Below the pieces are notes generated by a model that had not been told where the DNA came from, did no database searches, and saw nothing but the letters and a program-made list of their open reading frames with translations. A stretch of DNA of 64,000 bases from Oceanimonas marisflavi (GTDB lineage: Bacteria > Pseudomonadota > Gammaproteobacteria > Enterobacterales > Aeromonadaceae), in NCBI RefSeq assembly GCF_003049725.1, contig NZ_QAGM01000011.1:1-64000 (forward strand). The letters are read 5' to 3'. The stretch's first letter is position 1. Every line of letters starts with the position of its first letter. Both the position numbers and the translations under genes were made by a program. Positions 53,466 to 61,507 of this stretch are shown one piece after another.

Positions 53466-55178
53466 TCAGTTGCCGGCCCTGTCTTCCGGGGGTGCCACAC
53501 ACACCCGGTTGCGGCCCTGCTCCTTGGCCGAATACAGTGCCTTGTCGGCCCGGCCAACCAAATCTTCAACCCTGTCTTCCTGATCCGGCACAGTGGCTGC
53601 CACTCCCAGACTGAGGGTCACAATGCCATGCTCGGACTGGCCATGCTCAATGTTGAGTTCCCGCACGGCTTTCAGTAATCGTCTGGCGACATGACGGGCC
53701 TGCCACAGCTCCAGCTCCGGCAGCAAGACGATAAATTCCTCGCCACCATAGCGCGCCACCATGTCCCCCTGGCGGTGCAGCTGACCGGCCAGCACCCGGG
53801 CGATTCGGTGCAGACATTCATCCCCCAGCTGATGGCCGTATTCGTCATTGAAGCGTTTGAAGTAGTCAATGTCAGCCATAACAAGGCCGAGGGAGCGCTG
53901 CTCACGCTGGGCCCGGCGCCATTCGGCTTCCAGGTGCCGGTCAAAGCAGCGCCGGTTGGCGATCTGGGTCAGTTCATCAACCTCGCTCAGGCGCTGCAGT
54001 GACTGATTCATCGCCTGCAGATGCAGGTTGGCCTGCTCGAGCTGCTGCTCCGCCGAAGCCCGGGCGTTGACAAACACCTCGAAGGTCGCGCCCATGCGGC
54101 TGATTTCATCGTCGCCACCGGTAGGAATGGGCACCGGACAGCCCTTGCCATGAGACTGCATGGCCTGGCTCAGGTGATTGATACGCTGAATAATGGCCCG
54201 GCGAATATAGAAAGTGGCCACCAGGGTGATCAGAAACAACATCAGTGACGCCGCCAGCAGCCCGGCCAGGGAGCGCTGCATCAACGTCTGCTGCTCATGC
54301 AGCGCCTGCTCCGCTTCGGCCTTCAGTCGCTGATGATAGTTAAAAACGGCGCTGGTCAGCTTTTGCGCCAGCACCCGGGTCTGCCGGGCCGTGGCCAGGG
54401 TGGCGCGGGCGTGACGCAGCAATGGCAACCTGCTGTTGAACACCCTGGGCAACTGCTGCTCAAGCCGGTCTCGCAGCGCAATAAACGACGGCCGGGTCAG
54501 CTCAATCTTCGCCAGTTCGCGCAAACGCTGCCGGCTGTAGCGCTCAAGCTGATCAATGTGCCCCGGCCGCTCGGCACTGAGTACGGCCGCGGCATAGCCC
54601 AGTGCAGCCAGCGCCGGCCCGAAAAAGCGCTGCTCCGGCAGCGGCAGGGTGCCGTTACCGGCCTCCAGATCGGAAACCTGACTGAGCAGCACAAACAAGT
54701 CGTCCATCTGCTGAAGCTGCTCTCCCTGCAGCGCCTGCTCGGCACGCAGCCGTTCATTGAGCCGCTCCAGACTGCCGAAAAAGGGGGTCTGCCAGCGATC
54801 CAGTATCATGGTATCGGCCTGGCTGACATCTGTACCCTGTTGCTCCAGGCGATTGCGCGTAGCCTGATAAAGGCTGGTCAGGTTTTCCACCCGGCGATTG
54901 CCGGCACTGACCGAGCGATCGTTGCCCACCAGCAGCTCGTAGACTTCGGCGGCGATGGTCTCGGCGTCCCGGGTCAGCTCGGCGGCGATCATGGCACGCT
55001 CAAAATGACCGCCCACCGCGCCGGCCAGGCCGGCATACTGGCTGAACATGACATACACAAACAACGAAGCAGACAGCAGGTAAAAACCAAACACCAGCAT
55101 GATGATCAGAGTCAGTCTGCGTCCCAGACTGCCCTGTGCCCTGGCTCCCTGTCTCCTGCTCACAGGCGCCACACTCAC
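53466..55178 (-). CDS. membrane-bound diguanylate cyclase (GGDEF)
   Basis: The 570-aa protein has a transmembrane helix near 22-47, a long periplasmic helical sensor region, a second transmembrane helix near 307-330, a HAMP-like linker and a C-terminal GGDEF domain. The active site is GGEEF at 478-482. An inhibitory I-site RQGD (469-472) lies five residues upstream, so it should make cyclic di-GMP with product feedback. The start is GTG, overlapping the stop of the binding-protein gene by 4 bp. It probably converts a periplasmic cue into c-di-GMP. Confidence 0.92.
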   Translation of the reverse strand: MSVAPVSRRQGARAQGSLGRRLTLIIMLVFGFYLLSASLFVYVMFSQYAGLAGAVGGHFERAMIAAELTRDAETIAAEVYELLVGNDRSVSAGNRRVENLTSLYQATRNRLEQQGTDVSQADTMILDRWQTPFFGSLERLNERLRAEQALQGEQLQQMDDLFVLLSQVSDLEAGNGTLPLPEQRFFGPALAALGYAAAVLSAERPGHIDQLERYSRQRLRELAKIELTRPSFIALRDRLEQQLPRVFNSRLPLLRHARATLATARQTRVLAQKLTSAVFNYHQRLKAEAEQALHEQQTLMQRSLAGLLAASLMLFLITLVATFYIRRAIIQRINHLSQAMQSHGKGCPVPIPTGGDDEISRMGATFEVFVNARASAEQQLEQANLHLQAMNQSLQRLSEVDELTQIANRRCFDRHLEAEWRRAQREQRSLGLVMADIDYFKRFNDEYGHQLGDECLHRIARVLAGQLHRQGDMVARYGGEEFIVLLPELELWQARHVARRLLKAVRELNIEHGQSEHGIVTLSLGVAATVPDQEDRVEDLVGRADKALYSAKEQGRNRVCVAPPEDRAGN

Positions 55179-56191
55179 CGAAACAGCGGCCCGTAGAGCA
55201 AGCCGCCCCGGGACCAGGGCTGGTTCAGCCCCGCCGGCACATTGACCGGCGTGCCCGGGCCAAAGTGCCGCTGGTAGATTTCACTGTAGTTACCCACACT
55301 GCGAATGGCCTGATAGGCCCAGTTGGCGGGTAACCCCAGCCGCTCCCCCAGATCGCCTTTCACCCCCAGCAGGTTGCGTACTTCCTCGTCTTTGCTCTGA
55401 CGGGCCGCCCGCTCAACGCCGCCTTGGGTTATGCCTTTTTCATCGGCCAGGATCAGAGCGTGGATCACGGCCCGGATCACCCGCTGCCACCGGGCATCGT
55501 CATTGCGTACCATGGGTCCGATGGGCTCACGGGAAAGCAGCCCGGGCAACACCAGGTAGTGTTCGGGATTGTCGGCCCGGTGTGCCCGGCTGACGGCCAG
55601 GTTGATACGGTCATCCGTGTAGGCATCACAATGCCCCCGGAAAAAGCTGTCGCCGTTGGAAAACAGGACCCGGGCATGGATTTGATCCCGCTCCAGCAGG
55701 GTCAGCAAATTATGATGGGACGTGGTATTTTCCGCCACACAGACGGTTTTTCCGTCAAGATCGGCCAGGGTTTTAATGCCCGCTCCCTTGCGTACCATCA
55801 GCCCCTGGCCGTCGAACAGGTAAATGGCGGGAAACGCCACCTGGTATCTGTCTTCCCGCCCCATGCTCCAGGTGGAGTTGTACATCACCACATCGCTGCG
55901 TTTTTGCTGCAGGGTGGTAAAACGGCTGCTGGCGTCCACTTCCACAAACTGTACCCGGCCGGGATCGCCAAACAGGGCGGCGGCAGTGGCGCGGCAGAAG
56001 TCCACGTAAAATCCGTGCCAGACACCGTTTTCATCAATGGCGCTGCGTCCGGGGTCATCCGGAAACACACCGCAACGAATGTCACCGTGACGCATCACCT
56101 CCGCCAGTGTGCCAGCCTGAGCTGGCATGACCATCAGCCATATCAGCCACGCTGCCACCAGCCCGGCCTTGCCCATTATTCGAATAGCCAT
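55175..56191 (-). CDS. amino-acid-type periplasmic binding protein (AapJ/BztA-like)
   Basis: The 338-aa protein has a signal peptide (cleavage after MPAQA near residue 27) and the type-3 solute-binding fold of general L-amino-acid binding proteins: RCGVFPDDPGRSAIDENGVWHGFYVDFCRA type opening, VVMYNSTWSMGRED and GKTVCVAENTTSHHNL. No ABC permease or ATPase gene is near. Its stop overlaps the start of the diguanylate cyclase gene, so it more likely acts as a ligand sensor for that protein than as an importer part. ATG 56191 is preferred over GTG 56197. Confidence 0.85.
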   Translation of the reverse strand: MAIRIMGKAGLVAAWLIWLMVMPAQAGTLAEVMRHGDIRCGVFPDDPGRSAIDENGVWHGFYVDFCRATAAALFGDPGRVQFVEVDASSRFTTLQQKRSDVVMYNSTWSMGREDRYQVAFPAIYLFDGQGLMVRKGAGIKTLADLDGKTVCVAENTTSHHNLLTLLERDQIHARVLFSNGDSFFRGHCDAYTDDRINLAVSRAHRADNPEHYLVLPGLLSREPIGPMVRNDDARWQRVIRAVIHALILADEKGITQGGVERAARQSKDEEVRNLLGVKGDLGERLGLPANWAYQAIRSVGNYSEIYQRHFGPGTPVNVPAGLNQPWSRGGLLYGPLFR

Positions 56192-56197
56192 GACCAC

Positions 56198-56413
56198 AAC
56201 CTGCTATTGCTTCCATTATCCTGTTCAGCATGAGCCATTATTGAGAGAATGGCATAAAGCAACTACCATACCAATCCGATTACCGGTATGCCTCCAAAGG
56301 CAAGCTGATGAACATATCACCGTCTTTCTTTCAGGCAGCCCGCTTATACAGAGCAACGCAGCCAGCCATCAGCGGCTATTCTGACACTATGTGTTACCGT
56401 CAGGAGGCCTGCC
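56198..56413. other. divergent promoter gap
   Basis: These bases separate the divergent binding-protein and pRiA4b-like genes. The left half is AT-rich. I see no operator or repeat that can be named. Confidence 0.3.
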
Positions 56414-56848
56414 ATGCTCATCATTCTTACCGTCCAGCTGGTAGCCGGCATGTATGCCCACCACGACTGGGGATGCGAGCTGGAAATCGACGATCAGTCT
56501 TCGCTGCATGATCTGCACGACGCCATTCAGCAGGCGGTGCGCTTTGACAACGATCACCTGTATTCCTTTTTTATTTCCCGCAAGGAGCAGGGTACCGAGC
56601 GCCAGCTGTTCGACGGTGAAGAGTTTTCTCACGATGCCGCCATTGCCGAGCTCTTTCCCCTGCCGAAAGGAAAAAAGCTGTTCTACTGGTTTGACTTTGG
56701 TGACGACTGGATTTTTCAGGTGTCCCGCTCCCGTAAAAAACCGAAAACCGGCTCGCCGGAACGGCAGTATCCACGCATGACCGGCGAAACCGGCGTACGT
56801 CCGGTGCAGTATGAAGGCTATGATCCCCATGCCGAGCCGGAGTGGTGA
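56414..56848 (+). CDS. plasmid pRiA4b ORF-3-like domain protein
   Basis: The 144-aa protein begins with a short hydrophobic strand (ILTVQLVAG). It has the core typical of the pRiA4b ORF3/IS1096 TnpR-like family: SLHDLHDAIQQAVRFDNDHLYSFFIS and KKLFYWFDFGDDWIFQVS. Function is unknown; the domain occurs both in chromosomes and near mobile elements. The start follows AGGAGG. The next gene starts 3 bp after its stop, so they are cotranscribed. No transposase is nearby. Confidence 0.8.
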   Translation: MLIILTVQLVAGMYAHHDWGCELEIDDQSSLHDLHDAIQQAVRFDNDHLYSFFISRKEQGTERQLFDGEEFSHDAAIAELFPLPKGKKLFYWFDFGDDWIFQVSRSRKKPKTGSPERQYPRMTGETGVRPVQYEGYDPHAEPEW

Positions 56849-56851
56849 ACC

Positions 56852-57943
56852 ATGTTCCGGCTTCTCGCTGCCCTGTTGCTGCTGAGCCTGCCGCTGACAG
56901 CGCAGGAATACAGGGTGCAGACCCTGGCCAGGGGGCTTCATCATCCCTGGGGCATGGCCGAACTGCCCGATGGCAGCCTGCTGATAAGCGAGCGCAGAGG
57001 CCGGCTGCTGCGCCTGACACCGGACGGAGAGCGCCGCCAGGTATCCGGCTTGCCGCCCATTGCCGCCAGCGGCCAGGGCGGCCTGCTCGATCTGGCATTA
57101 CACCCCGGCTTTGAGCACAGTCGCCTGCTGTATTTCAGCTTCAGTCAGCCCGGAACGGGGGGCGCCGGCACCGCCGTGGCCCGGGCCAGACTGGCCGGTG
57201 ATCGGCTGGAGCAATTACAGATACTATTTGAGCAGGTGCCCAAAACTCACGGCCGGGCCCATTTCGGCTCGCGGCTTGCGTTTGATCCCGATGGTTATCT
57301 TTTTATTACCACAGGCGATCGTTATCACAGCCGCCATCAGGCACAAAAACTCGACAATCATCTCGGCAAGATACTGCGCCTGCACGACAACGGCCGGGTG
57401 CCCGCCGACAACCCTTTTGTTAACACACCCGGCGCCCGGCCCGAAATCTGGAGTCTGGGCCACCGCAATGTGCAGGGGGCCGCGATTCATCCGGGCACCG
57501 GCGAGCTGTGGGCCCACGAACACGGTCCTCAGGGTGGTGACGAAGTCAACCACATCAAAAAAGGCGCCAACTACGGCTGGCCGGTGGTGACCTTTGGTGA
57601 AGAATACGGCGGCGGCACCATTGGCGAGGGCACCAGCAAGGCCGGCATGGCGGATCCGCTCTGGGTGTGGGTGCCCTCCATCGCTCCCTCGGGCATGCTG
57701 TTTTACAGCGGTAATGCCTTTCCCGAATGGCAGGGAAACCTGTTTATCGGCGCCCTGGCCGGACGAAAACTGGTGCGGCTGGAACTGGACGGAACCCGGG
57801 TGACGGGTGAGCATCATTTGCTGCGTGATCTGAATATGCGTATTCGCACCCTGCATCAGGCCGCCGACGGTGGTATTTACGTGCTGACCGATGCAGACGA
57901 CGGCCGGTTGCTGAAGCTGATGCCGGCTTCAGCCAAGGGCTGA
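56852..57943 (+). CDS. PQQ-dependent aldose sugar dehydrogenase-like protein (YliI family)
   Basis: The 363-aa protein has a signal peptide (cleavage after LPLTAQ near residue 18) and the six-bladed beta-propeller of soluble glucose dehydrogenase / YliI. Markers are HHPWGMAELPDGSLLISERRGRL, GGLLDLALHPGF, TTGDRYHSR and HEHGPQGGDEVNHIKKGANYGWP. Homologues oxidise aldoses with PQQ and Ca2+ in the periplasm. The final electron acceptor and PQQ source are not in the window. The start follows GGAG, 3 bp after the previous gene. Confidence 0.9.
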   Translation: MFRLLAALLLLSLPLTAQEYRVQTLARGLHHPWGMAELPDGSLLISERRGRLLRLTPDGERRQVSGLPPIAASGQGGLLDLALHPGFEHSRLLYFSFSQPGTGGAGTAVARARLAGDRLEQLQILFEQVPKTHGRAHFGSRLAFDPDGYLFITTGDRYHSRHQAQKLDNHLGKILRLHDNGRVPADNPFVNTPGARPEIWSLGHRNVQGAAIHPGTGELWAHEHGPQGGDEVNHIKKGANYGWPVVTFGEEYGGGTIGEGTSKAGMADPLWVWVPSIAPSGMLFYSGNAFPEWQGNLFIGALAGRKLVRLELDGTRVTGEHHLLRDLNMRIRTLHQAADGGIYVLTDADDGRLLKLMPASAKG

Positions 57944-58020
57944 TTTTGCCGCTGAAATGGGGTAACCTGTAACAACTGTACTTTATTTAAGTTACTTTTG
58001 TGAACAATAAGGAAGGCAAT

Positions 58021-58470
58021 ATGAGCGACAAGATCTGGAACGTCTACCTCTCCGGCGAGATCCACACCGACTGGCGCGAGCAAATCATCAATGGCTGCGA
58101 AGCCAAGGGCCTGAAAGTGCGCTTCAGCTCCGCCGTGACCGATCACGACGCCAGCGACATGGTCGGCGTGAACATTCTGGGCAGCGAGGAAGACAACTTC
58201 TGGCGTGATCGCAAGGCCTCCGGCATCAACAGCATTCGTACCTCCACCCATATCAAGGAAGCGGATCTGGTAGTGGTGCGTTTCGGCCCCAAATACAAGC
58301 AGTGGAACGCCGCTTTTGACGCCGGCTTTGCCGTGGCGTCCGGTGTGCCCATTATCACCCTGCACGATGCCGAAAACGACCACCCGCTGAAGGAAGTGGA
58401 CGAGGCTGCCAAGGCGACCTGCCGCCACCCCGAGCAGGTGGTAGAGATCCTGGCCTACCTGATGTCCTGA
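58021..58470 (+). CDS. ytoQ: YtoQ family protein
   Basis: The 149-aa protein has the nucleoside 2-deoxyribosyltransferase-like fold of YtoQ: NVYLSGEIHTDWRE at the start, GVNILGSEEDNFWRD, the ADLVVVRFGPKYKQWNAAFDAGFA segment, and a conserved end. Catalytic activity has not been shown for the family as far as I know. ATG at 58021 follows AAGGAAGG; the seven-residue upstream frame is rejected. Followed by a terminator. Confidence 0.88.
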   Translation: MSDKIWNVYLSGEIHTDWREQIINGCEAKGLKVRFSSAVTDHDASDMVGVNILGSEEDNFWRDRKASGINSIRTSTHIKEADLVVVRFGPKYKQWNAAFDAGFAVASGVPIITLHDAENDHPLKEVDEAAKATCRHPEQVVEILAYLMS

Positions 58471-58491
58471 TAGACAGCAGTGAAAATCTTC

Positions 58492-58518
58492 AAACGGAGC
58501 CTTAATGGCTCCGTTTTT
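58492..58518 (+). terminator. intrinsic terminator of ytoQ
   Basis: AAACGGAGCC-TTAAT-GGCTCCGTTT followed by T residues, 22 bp after the stop codon. Confidence 0.9.
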
Positions 58519-58622
58519 ACTTCCATGTGCCGGTTTCTGTCGGCCGGTGGCCACCTGTGGCTTTGTGACACCCGGTTCTGCTTTACACTGTGGACGAATG
58601 TTACTGAACAGGTTTGGCTTTC

Positions 58623-58976
58623 ATGAATGCCCGTTTCCTTGCCCTGCTGCTTCTGGCCACGCCGTTAATGGCCGCCGAACCAGTCTGGGTGGATGTACGC
58701 AGTCCCGAGGAGTATCAGCAGGACCACCTGCCGGGCGCCGTGCTCATTCCCCATACTCATATCGCCCGGGGCGTGACCGAGCGCTTTCCCAACCGCAGCA
58801 CGCCCATCAACCTCTACGGCGAAGACGGTCACCGCTCGCGCATGGCCATGGAAGCCCTGCAGGCACTGGGCTACAGCCGGGTGGAAGACTTTGGCAGCCT
58901 GAACAATATTCGTGGCGAAGAGCCTGCACCGGCACTACTGCCACAAGCTGCGGGACACGTTCTGCCTGCGGAGTAA
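58623..58976 (+). CDS. periplasmic rhodanese-fold protein lacking the catalytic cysteine
   Basis: The 117-aa protein has a signal peptide (cleavage after PLMAA) and a single rhodanese domain like PspE: VWVDVRSPEEYQQDHLPGAVLIPH, and the active-site region LYGEDGHRS (64-72). In active enzymes the loop reads YCxxGxxS; here Gly66 stands where the sulfur-carrying Cys should be. It is therefore probably not a sulfurtransferase. ATG at 58623 is chosen to give the signal peptide; the ribosome site is weak. The stop is 7 bp from the convergent cvrA stop. Confidence 0.85.
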   Translation: MNARFLALLLLATPLMAAEPVWVDVRSPEEYQQDHLPGAVLIPHTHIARGVTERFPNRSTPINLYGEDGHRSRMAMEALQALGYSRVEDFGSLNNIRGEEPAPALLPQAAGHVLPAE

Positions 58977-58983
58977 GCCGTTA

Positions 58984-60705
58984 TCACGACGGCTCATGCT
59001 CACGCATACCTACTTTCAGAATGCGATCGCCGTCGACATCCGCGACCGTCCAGATCATGCCGTAACGTATAAAGTGATCCCCCACCACAGGATGACCGCT
59101 GCTGCCGGCCAGCATAAAGTCCCCCAGGGTCAGATCCTGCTCGTCGAAAGGCACATCCACACCATACATCAGCGCCACATCCCCCATGCGCGCACTGGCA
59201 TCAAGAATAAAGTCGCCAAAGAAAGCCCGGGCTTTTTCACGGGCCACCTCAATATCACCACCAAACATATTGTTCAGGGTCTTGAGGTGAGTGCTGCGGC
59301 CAATGACGCAGAGCACATCATTGATGGCCAGCCGGGTGCTGCCCGACGCAGGCAGCAGGTTTTCGCCCCGGAATACCGCCGCCACCCGGCAATGGGGGGG
59401 GAAAGTCAGCTGCCGCACCACCACACCGTCGAGGGACTGACTTTCCACCTGATAGAGAAACATTTCAAAATCGTCTTCCTTGAAAATACCCAGCATGGAG
59501 CGACGCCGGGGCGCCGGCTCCGGCGGCACTTCCACTTCCAGCCAGCGGGCGACCGGTGGCAGCGTGGAGCCCTGCACCAGCAGGGAAATCAGCACCACAA
59601 AGAAGGCCACGTTAAACAGCATGCTCCCTTCCTCAATGCCGGCCATCAGCGGGAAAATCGCCAGCACAATGGGCACGGCGCCCCGCAGCCCCACCCAGGA
59701 GATAAAGCCCAGTTCCCGGGCATTAAAACGGAAAAACGGCAGCAGTGAAGCCAGCACCGCCAGCGGCCGGGCAATAAAGATCATGGCCAGGGCAATCAGG
59801 CTGGCGGGCAGCACCAGCGCCCACATGTCGGCGGGCGAAATGAGCAGCCCCAGCACCAGAAACAGGCCAATCTGGCTGAGCCAGGCCAGACCGTCGAACA
59901 CCGGCAAAATCGCCTCCAGATTGCGCAGCCGGGAGTTGCCCAGCACCAGTCCGGCCAGGTATACCGCCAGAAAACCACTGCCTTCCAGCACGGCGGTCAG
60001 GGCAAACAGGGTCAGGCCAAAACCGGCCACCAGCAGTGGATATAATCCCGAAGCCAGGTGCACCCGCCGAATCAGCTGTACCAGCAGCCAGCCGCCCGCC
60101 AGGCCGGCCAGGGCCCCCACGCCAAACTGACTCAGCAGAAACAGCAGGGCGTCGCCCATGCTGTTCATTTCACCGGTGATCAGCGCAATCAGGGTCAGGG
60201 TCAGAAAGATGGCCATGGGATCGTTGGTGCCCGATTCAATCTCAAGCGACGCGCCCACCCGCTGGTTCAGCTGCATGCCCCTGCCCCCGAGCAGGGAAAA
60301 TACCGCCGCCGCATCGGTAGAGCCCACAATGGCCCCCAGCAGCAGCCCCTGCAGCCAGCCCAGATCGAGAATATACACCGCCAGCAGACCGGTAATGCCG
60401 CTGGTGATCACCACTCCCAGGGTCGCCAGGCTGAGCGCCGGTTTGAGCCCCACCCGAAAGGTATCCATGCGGGTGCGCATGCCACCATCGAGCAAAATAA
60501 TGGCCAGGGCCAGGTTGCCCACGGTATAGGCCAGGGAATAACTCTCGAACTGAATGCCACCGGGCCCGCTTTCACCGGCGAGCATGCCAATTAACAGAAA
60601 AATCAGCAGAATGGGAATGCCTGAACGCGCCGACACCAGGGTGGCCAGCACGCTCAGGCACAACAACACGCCGGTCAGCAAAAACAGATGTTCGATATTA
60701 TCCAA
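58984..60705 (-). CDS. cvrA: potassium/proton antiporter CvrA (NhaP2)
   Basis: The 573-aa protein is a CPA1-type antiporter. It has about 12 transmembrane helices with the motifs GIPILLIFLLIGMLAG, VGSTDAAAVFSLL and LEIESGTNDPMAIFLT. A TrkA-C-like nucleotide/ligand-binding domain (about 405-485) and a CorC_HlyC-like tail follow. NhaP2 homologues export K+ in exchange for H+ and help pH and osmotic adaptation. Single gene, divergence gap of 97 bp (AT-rich) to the macrodomain gene. Confidence 0.93.
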   Translation of the reverse strand: MDNIEHLFLLTGVLLCLSVLATLVSARSGIPILLIFLLIGMLAGESGPGGIQFESYSLAYTVGNLALAIILLDGGMRTRMDTFRVGLKPALSLATLGVVITSGITGLLAVYILDLGWLQGLLLGAIVGSTDAAAVFSLLGGRGMQLNQRVGASLEIESGTNDPMAIFLTLTLIALITGEMNSMGDALLFLLSQFGVGALAGLAGGWLLVQLIRRVHLASGLYPLLVAGFGLTLFALTAVLEGSGFLAVYLAGLVLGNSRLRNLEAILPVFDGLAWLSQIGLFLVLGLLISPADMWALVLPASLIALAMIFIARPLAVLASLLPFFRFNARELGFISWVGLRGAVPIVLAIFPLMAGIEEGSMLFNVAFFVVLISLLVQGSTLPPVARWLEVEVPPEPAPRRRSMLGIFKEDDFEMFLYQVESQSLDGVVVRQLTFPPHCRVAAVFRGENLLPASGSTRLAINDVLCVIGRSTHLKTLNNMFGGDIEVAREKARAFFGDFILDASARMGDVALMYGVDVPFDEQDLTLGDFMLAGSSGHPVVGDHFIRYGMIWTVADVDGDRILKVGMREHEPS

Positions 60706-60802
60706 TATTGTTATTCCAGTGCGTTTTTAGATGCGAGTGTTATATCACAATCGAGTAGAAACCCCGGAAGTGAATTTTTAATGGCTATTTTGAAATATAA
60801 AT

Positions 60803-61342
60803 TCAACCAGGATTTTTCCACTCGTTCAGCACCCGCTGATAACAGGCCAGATCGGCGTCACTGAACAGCACAAACCGGACTCGCTTCAGACTGCTGCAAG
60901 CCGGCAGCGTTGTTAAGACGGTATTGATCGCCACCTGCGCCGCCGGCTCGACAGGATAGCCAAAGATGCCGGTGGAAATGGCCGGAAAAGCCACCGACAA
61001 AAGCCCGTGTTGCTCGCACAATGTCATGGCCTCGCGATAACAGGACGCCAGCAGAATATCGGCGGGCTCATCCACCCCGTAGACCGGCCCCAGGCAGTGG
61101 ATCACATGGGCATTAGGCAAGCGGTGCCCTCCGGTGATCACCGCCTGCCCCGGCCGTATGGGCGCCAGCGGCCGGCATTCCTGCGCCAGCCCGGGACCGG
61201 CGGCCCGGTGAATGGCCCCGCACACCCCGCCCCCGGGCAACAATGCGCCGTTGGCGGCATTGACGATGGCGTCCATGTCGGGCTGCTGGGTAATGTCGCC
61301 CTGGACACATTCGATGCATACATTGTCTTGCCATCGTTTCAT
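60803..61342 (-). CDS. ymdB: macrodomain protein, O-acetyl-ADP-ribose deacetylase type (YmdB)
   Basis: The 179-aa single macrodomain protein shows the ADP-ribose-binding segments GDITQQPDMDAIVNAANGAL, GGGVCGAIHRAAG and AFPAISTGIFGYP. The Asn-Ala-Ala-Asn and catalytic-loop pattern fit YmdB, which deacetylates O-acetyl-ADP-ribose and modulates RNase III in E. coli. The ATG follows GAGGAGG. Divergent from the Na+/Pi cotransporter gene. Confidence 0.92.
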   Translation of the reverse strand: MKRWQDNVCIECVQGDITQQPDMDAIVNAANGALLPGGGVCGAIHRAAGPGLAQECRPLAPIRPGQAVITGGHRLPNAHVIHCLGPVYGVDEPADILLASCYREAMTLCEQHGLLSVAFPAISTGIFGYPVEPAAQVAINTVLTTLPACSSLKRVRFVLFSDADLACYQRVLNEWKNPG

Positions 61343-61416
61343 GAGCTTGCCTCCTCGCCGTTAAAGTTCCAATCGAAACCCAAACCCTGCAATTTAACAA
61401 CGGCCCCGACCACCAC

Positions 61417-61463
61417 CGTCATCAAAGTGTCACTCCAGTGTCACACTGTAATAAAACCGTCAT
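61417..61463 (+). promoter_or_regulatory. PhoB (pho) box array upstream of nptA
   Basis: TGTCA-like units recur every 11 bp: CGTCA 61417, TGTCA 61428, TGTCA 61439, then TGTAA 61447 and CGTCA 61458. The block at 61446-61463 matches the pho-box consensus CTGTCATAWAWCTGTCAY at about 15 of 18 positions. They end 45 bp before nptA. Confidence 0.75.
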
Positions 61464-61507
61464 ATTGGGGCGGCATAGTGCGCGCATCATGACGATGAGG
61501 ATGTACC

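Noticed and set aside
56414..57943. Mobile element suggested by the pRiA4b-like gene
   Set aside because: No transposase, terminal inverted repeat or target duplication is seen around it.
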